From positions 1 through 55,315 of the IMG/VR virus record IMGVR_UViG_3300020171_000034: 55,315 bases of DNA; one strand, written 5' to 3'. This DNA is from a virus. This document shows positions 41,897-50,643 of this stretch, in pieces (position 1 is the stretch's first letter; every line of letters starts with the position of its first letter). Both the position numbers and the translations under genes were made by a program. The notes beneath the pieces were generated by a model, which saw only the letters and a program-made list of their open reading frames with translations, did not search any database and was not told the DNA's origin.

Positions 41897-42321
41897 TGGA
41901 AACAAAAGAAATCAAAGGTGAAGTAAAAAAACCCACCCAACCATGGAAACCTGCATCCTATTTAAATGTTCCTGATGCACTTCGCAGACCAGGCTATAGA
42001 CTCCGTTGGGTTGCTAAAGACCAGCTTAACAAGAAGATTGAAGAGGGTTGGATTCCTGTTACCAGAACAAAAGGAGCATCTAACGATGTTGCTCCCGAAA
42101 AAACAATCATAGATGGAACACAGATAGACACAACTGTGCAGAAACGAACACTCATCTTATGTGAGATGCCTGAAGAAACAGCAAAGGCTCGTGAAGCGTT
42201 CTTTGCAAAGCTCACAGAGGATTCAATAGAATCAATGAAAAACAAACTCGTTGATGAAACCACAATCCCTGGTCACGGTTCTCGTGCTTATGGTTCAGTT
42301 AAGATTGAAGTAGGAAAGTAG
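41896..42321 (+). CDS. Hypothetical head-region protein
   Basis: This 141-residue protein starts in the scaffold stop codon (TAATG). It has VPDALRRPGYRLRWVAKDQLNKKIEEGW near 25-50 (outline), a pattern seen in other phages between scaffold and coat genes, and an end GHGSRAYGSVKIEVGK. It is probably a minor head protein. Function unknown. Confidence 0.5.
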   Translation: METKEIKGEVKKPTQPWKPASYLNVPDALRRPGYRLRWVAKDQLNKKIEEGWIPVTRTKGASNDVAPEKTIIDGTQIDTTVQKRTLILCEMPEETAKAREAFFAKLTEDSIESMKNKLVDETTIPGHGSRAYGSVKIEVGK

Positions 42322-42335
42322 GAGGTTAACAAACT

Positions 42336-42860
42336 ATGGCAAACATAGATGCCCCGATTGGTTTTTGGGTTTCACGCCATAAAACTGGGGGGGAAATAAG
42401 AGCAAACAGTTACACGTTGACTGCAAGTGCGACTGTTTACAGAGGAGACCTTTTGAAAGTTGTTGCAGGTGGGACAGTTGAAGCTTCAGCAGCTAATGAT
42501 GGCGTTATTGTCATTGGTGTTGCAGCCGAATACAAGGTTGCTGCTGCTACAGGCATAACAAAGGTTCTTGTCTATGATGACCCTTATATTGTTTTTGGGG
42601 TTCAGATGGACGATGCAGGAGCAATCACTTCCTCGGCAGTAGATGTTTTTGCAACAGCAAACCATCTTGCTGGCAGTGGAAGTGCAACAACATTTCTCTC
42701 AGGTTTTGAACTTGATGAGAGCGATATAGGAACTGGTGGACAGCTTCGGATTCTTGGATTATGCGACACAAGAGACCCAAACAATGCCTGGGGACACAAT
42801 GCAGATGTAGAAGTTCAGATAGCTGAACATATCTTCAATGCTGCTGTCGCAGGTGTATAA
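42336..42860 (+). CDS. Putative head decoration protein
   Basis: This 174-residue beta-rich protein has GGEIRANSYTL, then YRGDLLKVVAGGTVEASA and VIVIGVAAEYKV. Small proteins of this kind just before the coat gene often decorate the capsid surface. It has an AGGAGG site and lies 14 bases before the coat gene. Function is inferred. Confidence 0.55.
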   Translation: MANIDAPIGFWVSRHKTGGEIRANSYTLTASATVYRGDLLKVVAGGTVEASAANDGVIVIGVAAEYKVAAATGITKVLVYDDPYIVFGVQMDDAGAITSSAVDVFATANHLAGSGSATTFLSGFELDESDIGTGGQLRILGLCDTRDPNNAWGHNADVEVQIAEHIFNAAVAGV

Positions 42861-42873
42861 GGAGGTAATGTAA

Positions 42874-43779
42874 ATGGCTCTCGTAACTGGAAACATATCA
42901 GCGTTACTTACCCCTGGTTTTAGGGTTATCTGGGATGCAAGTCAAGATATGTGGTCAACAGAATACACACAGTTTATGGCATTAGAAACGTCAACAAGAA
43001 ACTATGAAGAAGACCACAGCATAACTCAGCTTGGAGTAGTCCCTGAGATAGCTGAATCAACCGCTATCTCATACGACACAATCTACGATGGTTACACAAA
43101 ACGGTATACACATCTTTTGTATGGTCTTGGCTTCAGTGTGTCAAGAGTGATGGTTGAAGACGACCTTTACAGGAAGATAAAAAATATGCCGAAAGCATTA
43201 AGCACCAGTGCCAATGAAGCCATTGAAACTGTTGCAGCAAACCATCTGAACAGAGCATTTAACACCTCCTATGTGGGTGGAGACGGCAAAACTTTGTGCA
43301 ACTCAGCACATCCAACATACGGTGGTGGGGGAAATTACTCAAATGTTCCTTCCGTTGCCGCAGACCTTGACATCACATCTTTTGAGCAGGCTCTTATTGA
43401 CATCCAAGTCAACTTTATTGATGACAGAGGAAAGAAGATAAAGGTAATGCCTCAGAAGCTTCTCCTTCACGCAAGTAACTGGTTTATGGCTGAGAAGATA
43501 CTCAAATCAGCCCAAGAACCTGACACAGCAAACAATGCAATAAACCCTGCAAAGGGAGCACTTCCTGGTGGATATGTTATCCTCCATTGGGTAACAGACA
43601 CTGATGCATGGTTTATCACAACCAACCGCCAAAACGGATTGCAGTGGTTCTGGAGAAGGAGACCTGAGTTTACTCAGGACAACGACTTTGATACAGAGAA
43701 TGCGAAATACAAAACAACCATGAGAGCATCTTCAGGTTGGACCGACCCAAGATGCATTTATGGAAGTGCTGGTGCATAG
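42874..43779 (+). CDS. Major capsid protein (HK97-fold type)
   Basis: This 301-residue protein resembles Mu gpT-like / HK97-fold coat proteins: an early LTPGFRVIWDASQ, then EIAESTAISYDTIYDGYTKRYTH (outline), a loop with CNSAHPTYGGGGNYS, PQKLLLHASNWFMAEKIL, and a C-terminal YKTTMRASSGWTDPRCIYGS. It has a GGAGG site and lies after scaffold and decoration genes. It builds the head shell. Confidence 0.85.
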   Translation: MALVTGNISALLTPGFRVIWDASQDMWSTEYTQFMALETSTRNYEEDHSITQLGVVPEIAESTAISYDTIYDGYTKRYTHLLYGLGFSVSRVMVEDDLYRKIKNMPKALSTSANEAIETVAANHLNRAFNTSYVGGDGKTLCNSAHPTYGGGGNYSNVPSVAADLDITSFEQALIDIQVNFIDDRGKKIKVMPQKLLLHASNWFMAEKILKSAQEPDTANNAINPAKGALPGGYVILHWVTDTDAWFITTNRQNGLQWFWRRRPEFTQDNDFDTENAKYKTTMRASSGWTDPRCIYGSAGA

Positions 43780-43928
43780 TGGCAAGACTTACACGGAGTC
43801 TTTCAAGACCATTGGTTAAGAGGATTCCACGAGTGGGTAAAAGGGTGGAGGTTACAAAAAACCTATCACCCTCCCCCATTCAAAAAAGAGGTAGAAGAAA
43901 ATATAATGTGTTAGGAGGGTTTAAATGA
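43779..43928 (+). CDS. Small very basic protein
   Basis: A 49-residue frame starts at GTG 43779, sharing one base with the coat stop (TAGTG), and ends in an ATGA overlap with the next gene. It is rich in Arg and Lys (RPLVKRIPRVGKRVEV, KRGRRKYN). It may bind DNA or be a minor head part. The tight overlaps on both sides support it. Confidence 0.5.
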   Translation: MARLTRSLSRPLVKRIPRVGKRVEVTKNLSPSPIQKRGRRKYNVLGGFK

Positions 43929-45397
43929 ACATAAGTAACTACCCTGGGGGCTTTCTGAATGGTGTTCTAATCAGAGGTGTCCCGATAGTCAATACCTATT
44001 CGGGGATGGTGTATTGGGTAAGTTCTACAACTGGTTCAAATGGGAATCATGGCAAAACACACCAGAAACCATTTGCTACAATAGATTACGCAGTTGGAAG
44101 ATGCGCAGCAAGCAAAGGTGATATAATCCTTGTTATGCCTGGGCATACAGAAACAGTAGCTACAGCAGGAGCAATAGCATGTGATGTAGCTGGTATCTCA
44201 ATCATGGGTCTTGGTTCTGGAGCAGATAGACCAACCCTTACCTTCTCTGCAACAGATGCAACAATGACAGTATCTGCTGCATCAATCAGTATTGAGAACA
44301 TTCTGATTAAACCGTCTATTGACAGTGTTGTCAGTCCGATTGTTGTGTCGGCAGCGAATTGTTACTTGGATGTTGAAGTTCAGGATGCAAGTGCTACGGT
44401 TGAATGTGTCAACGCAATATTGACAACCGCAGCAGCAGATCTTTTGACTGTGAACCTTGTGTATAGAGGTTTCATTGCAGGGGATGCATGTGTTAATGCT
44501 GTGAGGCTTGTTGGTTGTGATAAGGCAAGAATTAATGTGGACTTCTATGGTGTGGCCTTTGTTGCCATAGTTGAATTTCACACAACCGCTTGCCACAACA
44601 TTGAGATTGGTGGGACATTCTACAATTCAGGCACGACTGACCTATCTAAGAATGTTGTTGACACCGCCACCACTTCTACATGGGCTGTAGATGGTTTTGA
44701 CTCAGCAGCAGGTGCAGCGTTCTCTGGAGGTTCTGGGAATGCAATAGCCATAGGAGACTTATCAGCAATAGCATCAAATGTGTCTGCTATTCTTGTGGAC
44801 ACAGGAACAACTTTAGATGCAGCATTGGCTGTTGTTGATGGTTATTTTGATGCCCCAACAGCAGACGCCGTGACAGATACGACCATTCGTGATGCGATAG
44901 GACGTAAGACTGATGCCAGTGTTTATGTTCCTGGCACAACGAAGTCGCTTGCAGCATACACTAAAGGAACAGCAGATTTACAGGAAAGAGTGGCTGCAAA
45001 AGCTGCAGCAGTAATGGTAAATGCTGACACACTCTTTACCGTTGCAGGTGGTTCAATCCTCGTTGAAGGCTTGGTATCGGAGTGTGTAACAGGTAATGAT
45101 ACTACAGCATCAACATTACAGTATAGTGCAACACCAACTGTGGGTGCAGCAACCACAATTTCTGGTGCTACAACCACGCTTGCAAGTGTTGCAGCAGGAT
45201 ACACAATCTCACTTCTTGGCACAGCATTAGCCTCAGTGCCTTCGTTGAGTGTGGGTGGACCAAATCTTGGAATGACAGCACCATTAGTAGTTCCAGCAGG
45301 GACCATTACGATAGTAATTGCTGTAGGTTCAACCACAGGAACTTGGAAACACTACTTGAGATATCGCCCTCTGGCGGTTGGAGTAACTGTAAGTTAG
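43925..45397 (+). CDS. Beta-helix virion protein
   Basis: This 490-residue protein begins with YWVSSTTGSNGNHGKTHQKPF, a pattern seen before right-handed beta-helices, then VMPGHTETV. The next about 200 residues have regular short strands, and a C-terminal Gly/Ala/Thr-rich part includes ATTISGATTTLASV. It follows the coat gene. It may be a head fibre or an enzyme-like surface protein. Family is inferred from pattern. Confidence 0.6.
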   Translation: MNISNYPGGFLNGVLIRGVPIVNTYSGMVYWVSSTTGSNGNHGKTHQKPFATIDYAVGRCAASKGDIILVMPGHTETVATAGAIACDVAGISIMGLGSGADRPTLTFSATDATMTVSAASISIENILIKPSIDSVVSPIVVSAANCYLDVEVQDASATVECVNAILTTAAADLLTVNLVYRGFIAGDACVNAVRLVGCDKARINVDFYGVAFVAIVEFHTTACHNIEIGGTFYNSGTTDLSKNVVDTATTSTWAVDGFDSAAGAAFSGGSGNAIAIGDLSAIASNVSAILVDTGTTLDAALAVVDGYFDAPTADAVTDTTIRDAIGRKTDASVYVPGTTKSLAAYTKGTADLQERVAAKAAAVMVNADTLFTVAGGSILVEGLVSECVTGNDTTASTLQYSATPTVGAATTISGATTTLASVAAGYTISLLGTALASVPSLSVGGPNLGMTAPLVVPAGTITIVIAVGSTTGTWKHYLRYRPLAVGVTVS

Positions 45398-45409
45398 TTT
45401 GAAATGTGA

Positions 45410-45431
45410 TGAGGGGGCACTGTCCCCCTCA
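45410..45431 (+). repeat. Strong GC hairpin between genes
   Basis: TGAGGGGG and CCCCCTCA form an 8-bp stem with a CACTGT loop. There is no T-run, so termination is doubtful; mRNA stabilisation or processing is possible. It lies between the beta-helix gene and the next gene. Confidence 0.6.
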
Positions 45432-45451
45432 CCCTAACATGGAGGTTTTAA

Positions 45452-45829
45452 ATGGCAGACGCAGTATCCAGTCAAACCTTAGTAGATGGAAGTAAAACAA
45501 CTGTAATGAAGTTCACCAATCTTAGTGACGGGACTGGTGAATTAGCAGTGGTAAAGGTAAACGTTTCAGCTCTCATTCCCCCTGCAACACTTGTTGATAT
45601 TCAGGAAATTTGGTATTCAGTAGTAGGAATGGTTGTTACTTTGCTCTGGGATGCAACCACAGATGTTCGTATCTTTGAGCTTTCAGATAGTGGATACATG
45701 GATTTCTCTGTGTTTGGTGGGCTTAAAAACAACGCTGGAGTAGGAGTAACTGGAAATATTCTCTTTACTACAACAGGACACTCAATAGGAGATTCTTACT
45801 CTATCATCCTTCTAATGAGAAAGAGTTAA
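45452..45829 (+). CDS. Small structural protein
   Basis: This 125-residue beta-rich protein has VKVNVSALIP, then IQEIWYSVVGMVVTLLWDATTDV and a Gly-rich end. Its position between head and adaptor genes suggests a minor head or connector protein. It is flanked by a GC hairpin on one side and a stop-codon hairpin on the other, which could set its mRNA level. Confidence 0.55.
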   Translation: MADAVSSQTLVDGSKTTVMKFTNLSDGTGELAVVKVNVSALIPPATLVDIQEIWYSVVGMVVTLLWDATTDVRIFELSDSGYMDFSVFGGLKNNAGVGVTGNILFTTTGHSIGDSYSIILLMRKS

Positions 45830-45858
45830 ATGTCCTTTCACACCGTGAAAAGGCATTA
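45827..45858 (+). repeat. Stop-codon hairpin element, copy 3
   Basis: It starts with the TAA stop of the preceding gene. TTTCAC (45836-45841) and GTGAAA (45845-45850) are a perfect inner stem around ACC; TAAATG and CATTA make the outer stem. AGGAGG of the next gene follows immediately. It is the only plus-strand copy. Confidence 0.7.
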
Positions 45859-45867
45859 GGAGGTCTT

Positions 45868-46050
45868 ATGCGTGTGACACATAGTTTTGGGGTTTCAGGT
45901 TTTCAGCCTGGTTCATGTTGGAAAGAGTGTGCAAGATGTGGGTTTGATTATCGTATTGAGGAACTTAAGGAAGATGGGGTAACGAAAGCACTTGTTTGCC
46001 CATCGTGTTATGACGCAAAACACCCACTGGATAAAAAAAGGGAATTATGA
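45868..46050 (+). CDS. Small zinc-ribbon protein
   Basis: This 60-residue protein has CARC (about 21-24) and CPSC (about 44-47), plus CWKEC before, giving a zinc ribbon. It overlaps the HNH gene by ATGA. Similar proteins occur near head-tail genes of other phages. Function unknown. Confidence 0.6.
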   Translation: MRVTHSFGVSGFQPGSCWKECARCGFDYRIEELKEDGVTKALVCPSCYDAKHPLDKKREL

Positions 46051-46472
46051 AAAAGTCTTTGCATGGATTGCATCAACTTTGTAGAGTGTGTGGTCAAAAA
46101 CTGAATATAGGACAGAATTGGACAAAGCACCGCAGAAGTCTTTATGATTATGTTTGTAAAAGTTGTTCTACGCTTTCGTCATCCCAGTATTATGCAACAC
46201 CAGCGAGCAGGTTTGGAGCGTATAAAAGGAATGCTGGGTATCGTGGACATGTTTTTTCCTTAACATGGGAGGAATTTAAAGGTTTTTGGGGGAAAAGTTG
46301 CACATTTTGTGGTTCATCCATTCAAACAATAGGGCTTGACCGTATAGACAGCAAAGTTGGTTATGTGTTGGGGAATGTGGTGTCGTGTTGTTGGATATGT
46401 AACAAGATGAAGTCTGATTTACCACAAGACGTGTTTATTTCACAGTGCAAAAAGATATCGGAGGTGAATTAA
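46047..46472 (+). CDS. HNH-like homing endonuclease with zinc fingers
   Basis: This 141-residue protein has CRVCG and CKSC near the N-terminus, then CTFCGSS, GLDRIDSKVGYVLGNVVSCC and CWICNKMKSD (separate parts), the pattern of zinc-linked HNH-type nucleases. A classical His in the first position is replaced by Asp in LDRID. It lies within the structural block, as free-standing homing endonucleases often do. Confidence 0.7.
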   Translation: MKKSLHGLHQLCRVCGQKLNIGQNWTKHRRSLYDYVCKSCSTLSSSQYYATPASRFGAYKRNAGYRGHVFSLTWEEFKGFWGKSCTFCGSSIQTIGLDRIDSKVGYVLGNVVSCCWICNKMKSDLPQDVFISQCKKISEVN

Positions 46473-46473
46473 T

Positions 46474-47367
46474 ATGGCTATACCTACTGCACCAACATTG
46501 GATTCTCTTGTTTCTGAAGCTTTGAATAAAGCAGGACATTCTGCTCCTGATGCTGCACTTACTACAAGAGCAAAAAATTTGTGGATGGAGGAAATCAAAA
46601 ATGACATCTTTCTTGCATCAGCAAAAGTGCAGAAGAAGATGAAGTCATTATTCCAAACATCTTTCCTTGTCTGCACTGTTGGTGTCCATCGTTACTCACT
46701 TCCTTCTGACTATGGTGGAGACCTCACGATGTCTATTCTTAATGGAGACACAACAGGGATAGCTCAAACTGGCACCACAAGTTCAATAACACTTGCTTCC
46801 ACAGACACTTCCACAGAGACTGCGATTGTAGGCAAATATATTATAATCACTTCTGGAACAGCGAAAGGGAGTTGCTCACAAATATCAGCATACAATGAAA
46901 CCACCTTTATCGCAACCGTGACACCAAACTTTACCGTAGCACCTGTTGCACTTGACACATACAGAATCATAACAGAACACATATACCTTCCTCCTACAAA
47001 CACACTTCAAATAGATGTGTTAAGAAACCCAACAACATCAGGCAAGCCCACAACCTACGCCACACTTGGAGACCAAGACTATGGTGAGTTTTTCTTTGAC
47101 TTTGTCCCAGACGCCACTTACGGCATCCAGCTTCGTTACTATGTAGATTTATCTTTGACTGACCTTGCAGGAATACGTATCTCTACCCTTTATAGAAAGT
47201 GGAGAAATGTTTTCCTTCAAGGTGTTTATGCCAAAGCTCTTAGCGAGCTTCATGACACAAAAGCAAGGGATGAAACAGGAAAGTATTTTGAATACCTTGC
47301 TCTTCTTATACTGGATGAAACATCTGGGCAGGACTTGGGAGAGATTCAATTTCAAATAGATAGGTAA
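46474..47367 (+). CDS. Head-tail adaptor protein (podovirus type)
   Basis: This 297-residue protein has an N-terminal helical part (SLVSEALNKAGHSAPDAALTTRAKNLWMEE, outline), then beta strands with HRYSLPSDYGG, and a C-terminal helical part (WRNVFLQGVYAKALSEL). This matches tail tubular A / gp4-type adaptors that join portal and nozzle in short-tailed phages. It immediately precedes module B, and would join module A if the genome is circular. Confidence 0.7.
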   Translation: MAIPTAPTLDSLVSEALNKAGHSAPDAALTTRAKNLWMEEIKNDIFLASAKVQKKMKSLFQTSFLVCTVGVHRYSLPSDYGGDLTMSILNGDTTGIAQTGTTSSITLASTDTSTETAIVGKYIIITSGTAKGSCSQISAYNETTFIATVTPNFTVAPVALDTYRIITEHIYLPPTNTLQIDVLRNPTTSGKPTTYATLGDQDYGEFFFDFVPDATYGIQLRYYVDLSLTDLAGIRISTLYRKWRNVFLQGVYAKALSELHDTKARDETGKYFEYLALLILDETSGQDLGEIQFQIDR

Positions 47368-47379
47368 ACAGGAGATGAT

Positions 47380-47583
47380 ATGGACTATGGAATGGTAAGT
47401 TCAGTTGTAGGTGGTGTTGTAGGAACTCAAATTCTTGTTAGAATTGTGTGGAAATATTTAGAGAACAGGAAAAGTAATCCTGGTAATCATTTTGAAGTTT
47501 TGATTGAGAAACTATCTGGTCTTGAATCCAGATTAATTGATAAGTTAAATGTCATACATGATGACCTTAGGGGGTTAAAATGA
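47380..47583 (+). CDS. Small membrane protein, lysis module B (complete)
   Basis: This 67-residue protein has the hydrophobic N-terminus VSSVVGGVVGTQILVRIVW and a charged helical tail. It is nearly identical to the partial copy at 1-177; the first 105 bases of the window match 47407-47511 exactly. It overlaps the endolysin gene by ATGA. Confidence 0.75.
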   Translation: MDYGMVSSVVGGVVGTQILVRIVWKYLENRKSNPGNHFEVLIEKLSGLESRLIDKLNVIHDDLRGLK

Positions 47584-47888
47584 CACTAAGAGAAAAGCAG
47601 AGTCTTTTAATGACTCTTATCCCAAGATTACTTGATGAGATGCACAAGGAGTATCATACCACAGGAGGAGATTTGTGGGCGAGAGATGGGCACAAAGTAA
47701 ACTCAAACCATTATGCTCGTCTTGCGATTGATATAAACCTGTTCTCAAACGAAGGAGCATATTTAACCAACACAGAAGCACATAAGCCTTTTGGCAAGTT
47801 CTGGGAATCCTTGCATCCTTTATGTAGATGGGGTGGGTGGTTTGGTGACGGAAATCATTATAGTATAGACAACAATGGGAGGTCATAA
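47580..47888 (+). CDS. M15-type peptidoglycan peptidase (endolysin), copy B
   Basis: This 102-residue protein has zinc residues H44, D51 and H93 as in copy A at 174-482. Substitutions are scattered, consistent with allelic divergence and not with assembly error. The stop overlaps the holin start (TAATG). It would digest peptidoglycan peptide links at lysis. Confidence 0.82.
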   Translation: MTLREKQSLLMTLIPRLLDEMHKEYHTTGGDLWARDGHKVNSNHYARLAIDINLFSNEGAYLTNTEAHKPFGKFWESLHPLCRWGGWFGDGNHYSIDNNGRS

Positions 47889-48331
47889 TGGGAATATCTT
47901 TAGCTAACTTAGACATTGGTGGTTTGTTTTCAGGAATTGGAACTCTGGCAAAAGACATTAGAACTGCAATAACTGGGAAAGAACCAATAGACGCCACGAA
48001 GGCTGCAGAGATAGCATTAAAGCTTCAGGAGTTGGAAGCGTCTATAGAACAAGGAAGGACTGCCATAATAGTGGCAGAAGCATCCAGCCAAGATAAGTGG
48101 ACATCAAGGGCAAGACCTGCATTTCTTTATGTCGTTTACATCTACATCCTTGCTGCTTTTCCAATGGGATTAATATTCGCCTTTGCTCCAGAACAGGCTA
48201 AGAATATAACCACAGGTGTGACTGCATGGTTAAACTCTATCCCTGATTCAATGTGGGTGTTGTTTGGTTCTGGTTATCTTGGTTATGTTGGTGCAAGAAG
48301 TTATGACAAAAAGAAAGGAACAGCAAGATAA
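47888..48331 (+). CDS. GTA_holin_3TM-like holin, type B
   Basis: This 147-residue protein has the three-transmembrane GTA holin pattern. SRARPAFLYVVYIYILAAFP is helix one, then MGLIFAF, and WLNSIPDSMWVLFGSGYLGY with GARSYDKKKG at the end. The N-terminal half is helical and soluble. It would release the endolysin. It replaces the unrelated holin of module A. Confidence 0.72.
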   Translation: MGISLANLDIGGLFSGIGTLAKDIRTAITGKEPIDATKAAEIALKLQELEASIEQGRTAIIVAEASSQDKWTSRARPAFLYVVYIYILAAFPMGLIFAFAPEQAKNITTGVTAWLNSIPDSMWVLFGSGYLGYVGARSYDKKKGTAR

Positions 48332-48363
48332 TGGCATGCAATAGAATAAAGGAGGAGTAAAAA

Positions 48364-49206
48364 ATGGCTTATCTTCAGATTACAAACCGTGCGAGTTCAA
48401 CACTGGCTGCGTCAATCGTTGCTGCGGATGTTTCTTTAAGTGTTGCAGCAGGTGGTGGGGCTTTATTCCCTGCTTCTAACTTTGCTATTACTATTGAGAA
48501 TGAGAGGATTTTGGTTGGCACAAGAACCATTGATGCTTTTACATCCTTAACCAGAGGTTATGATGGGACAGTTGCAGCAGACCATGCTTCTGGAACTGCG
48601 GTTGAATTAAGGGTTATTGCAAAGCATATTACAGAACTTCAGACTGGGAAACAAGACTTGGATGCAACCTTAACCAGCCTTGCAGCACTTGGCACAGCAG
48701 CAGATAAGATAGCTTATACGACAGGTGTGGATACATGGGCTGAAGCAGCTATAACAGCAATAGGCAGATTAGCACTTACTGGTAGTTTGCCCAAATTCTC
48801 AGCTCATAAAGACGGAACTAACCAAACAGGAATTGTTACTGGAACTTGGACAAAAATAACATTCACCACAGAGGAATATGATGTTGGTTCAGCATATGAT
48901 GCGGCTAATTCAAAATGGGTGCCTGGAATTATAGGCAAGGGACATATTGATGCGACTATTCATTGGACAACAATGCCAGACCAGGGGGAAATGCACTTAA
49001 CTGTTTATAAAAACGGTGTTTTATATAAAAGGGTTCAGAATTTTGCCTCTGTTGCAGACTCATTTAGCCACCATATAAGTTGTGATGTGCTTGTGGATGC
49101 TGTTACAGATTATTTTGAGGTTTATGCATTGCAAAACTCAGGTACTGATAAAATAATTAGTGGGAGTATAAACCTTGCAACATTTAATGGACATATGCTG
49201 TTGTGA
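48364..49206 (+). CDS. Tail fibre with C1q-like tip (allele B)
   Basis: This 280-residue protein shares residues 1-97 and the DATLTS...TGVDTWAE segment (about 100-140) with the fibre at 1465-2433. It lacks the extra stalk. The C-terminal tip from about residue 142 (FSAHKDGTNQTGIVTG, then TWTKITFTTEEYDVG and a final FNGHMLL) resembles C1q/TNF-like trimeric tips. The tip is unrelated to the collar tip of allele A. Confidence 0.75.
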   Translation: MAYLQITNRASSTLAASIVAADVSLSVAAGGGALFPASNFAITIENERILVGTRTIDAFTSLTRGYDGTVAADHASGTAVELRVIAKHITELQTGKQDLDATLTSLAALGTAADKIAYTTGVDTWAEAAITAIGRLALTGSLPKFSAHKDGTNQTGIVTGTWTKITFTTEEYDVGSAYDAANSKWVPGIIGKGHIDATIHWTTMPDQGEMHLTVYKNGVLYKRVQNFASVADSFSHHISCDVLVDAVTDYFEVYALQNSGTDKIISGSINLATFNGHMLL

Positions 49207-49243
49207 TGAATATAATAATTCAGACATTACAGGAGATATTAAG

Positions 49244-49555
49244 ATGAACCGGAACTCAAAATATAATCCACTGGGCAATTTTGATGAGCCGATGCCACCC
49301 GCTGAAAAGTGGACTGGCAAACCACAATGGATAAGGTGGATATTATGGATGGTTAGAAATCCATTCCATAATTTCATGTTCTACTGGATTGGCTTCAAAG
49401 ACCGCAACCTTGACTATACGCAGATGTGGAATACAAAGCAGTCGTGGAATCTGGTCTTACCGTTTATCTCAAAGAAGTTTAAGTCAGGATGGGAGTTTTA
49501 CATTGGCTGGAGACCTGATACTCGGAGTTTTGGCATGGCGTTGAGGAGGAAATAA
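49244..49555 (+). CDS. Hypothetical protein, Trp-rich (intact copy)
   Basis: This 103-residue protein has WIRWILWMVRNPFHNFMFYW (about 29-48), a Trp-rich, possibly membrane-associated segment, and an FGMALRRK end. Module A keeps only a 20-codon remnant. The start has AGGAG. Similar proteins next to phage fibre genes have no known role. Confidence 0.6.
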   Translation: MNRNSKYNPLGNFDEPMPPAEKWTGKPQWIRWILWMVRNPFHNFMFYWIGFKDRNLDYTQMWNTKQSWNLVLPFISKKFKSGWEFYIGWRPDTRSFGMALRRK

Positions 49556-49657
49556 ATGTTTGACTCTGCACGATATGACCAGATAACTTACGATAGAGTA
49601 GCATCACTTTCAATCTCTGTATCTGAATGTATAGATGCAGAGGTTACATTATTATAG
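49556..49657 (+). pseudogene. Truncated N-terminus of the repetitive stalk gene
   Basis: This 33-codon frame begins MFDSARYDQITYD, matching the start of the 244-residue protein at 2646, and then stops. Genes at 49670-51436 follow, after which a different repeat protein begins. It is best read as the 5' end of a stalk gene cut by insertion of those genes. Confidence 0.6.
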
Positions 49658-49669
49658 GAGGAGGTTCAA

Positions 49670-50143
49670 ATGAACAAAGACAGAGTAAAAATCAAAGGGT
49701 TCTCAAGAGTTGCACTCGTTGAGAATGGGAAAATCGTTGGGGATTCTGGTTTTGTTGGTCCGAATCAGGTAACCAATCTTGGGTTTCTTAACTTTCTTGT
49801 CCGTCTGCTTGGTGCATCGGCAGGTTCAAGCCAGATAGGTTTCGTTGCATTAGGAACTGGTGGTGTTCCAGCGACTGGTGATGTAGTCTTGGCGGGTGAG
49901 ATTATGGGAAGCACAAAGCGGCAAGCCGTAACTTATGCTAATGTAGGTTCTACAACCGCACAATTTACAGCATCATTCATGTCAAGTGCTTCGTTTATCT
50001 CAGCAGCAGCAAACATCAGCAATGTAGGACTATTCGCAGCAACAACAACTGCCGCCACATTGTTTGCTGGCAACACTTATGCTTCAAGCACGCTGAACAC
50101 GAATCAGGATGTTTACACGACTTACCAAATCCGTTTCAGTTAA
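49670..50143 (+). CDS. Tail/fibre structural protein
   Basis: This 157-residue protein has an AGGAGG site. It is Gly/Ala/Thr-rich, with SRVALVENGKIVGDSGFVGPNQ at the start (outline), FVALGTGG, and a strand-rich end VYTTYQIRFS. This pattern is common in small phage tail proteins near fibres. It is present in module B only. Confidence 0.5.
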   Translation: MNKDRVKIKGFSRVALVENGKIVGDSGFVGPNQVTNLGFLNFLVRLLGASAGSSQIGFVALGTGGVPATGDVVLAGEIMGSTKRQAVTYANVGSTTAQFTASFMSSASFISAAANISNVGLFAATTTAATLFAGNTYASSTLNTNQDVYTTYQIRFS

Positions 50144-50151
50144 GGAGTGAT

Positions 50152-50643
50152 ATGACATCAAGTATTAGGAAACTCATCAGAGCCAAAGGTGGGATTACAC
50201 TTGACATTGGCTGTGGTGAAAACAAGCAACCTAACTTTATTGGTATGGATAAGCGAAAAGTTAAGGGAGTGGATATAGTTCATGACCTTGAGTTATTTCC
50301 TTATCCTTTGCCCGAAAATTGTTGCTTGACCATAGTGGGTTCTCACATCATTGAACACATTAAGCCCTGGCTAACCATAGACTTCTTCAATGAGTTATGG
50401 CGAATCATGAAGCCCAACGGTCAACTTGCCTTATCAACACCTTATGCTGGCTCTACAGGATTCTGGCAAGACCCAACCCATTGTAACGGTTTTAATCAGG
50501 CTACATTTCAATACTTTGACCCTGATTATCCATTGTATCAGATTTATAAACCCAAGCCCTGGAGGATTGAAAAAGGTTTCCCTGTATGGCAATTAACAGG
50601 TAATTTAGAAGTAGTAATGAGGAAACATGAAGAAAAAATATAA
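50152..50643 (+). CDS. SAM-dependent methyltransferase, class I
   Basis: This 163-residue protein has the SAM loop TLDIGCGENKQP near 15-26 and a downstream HIIEHIKPW motif, with LWRIMKPNGQLALSTP as the catalytic-side strand, typical of small type 11 methyltransferases. It overlaps the glycosyltransferase gene. With it, it may modify virion glycans or host surface sugars. The substrate is unknown. Confidence 0.72.
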   Translation: MTSSIRKLIRAKGGITLDIGCGENKQPNFIGMDKRKVKGVDIVHDLELFPYPLPENCCLTIVGSHIIEHIKPWLTIDFFNELWRIMKPNGQLALSTPYAGSTGFWQDPTHCNGFNQATFQYFDPDYPLYQIYKPKPWRIEKGFPVWQLTGNLEVVMRKHEEKI

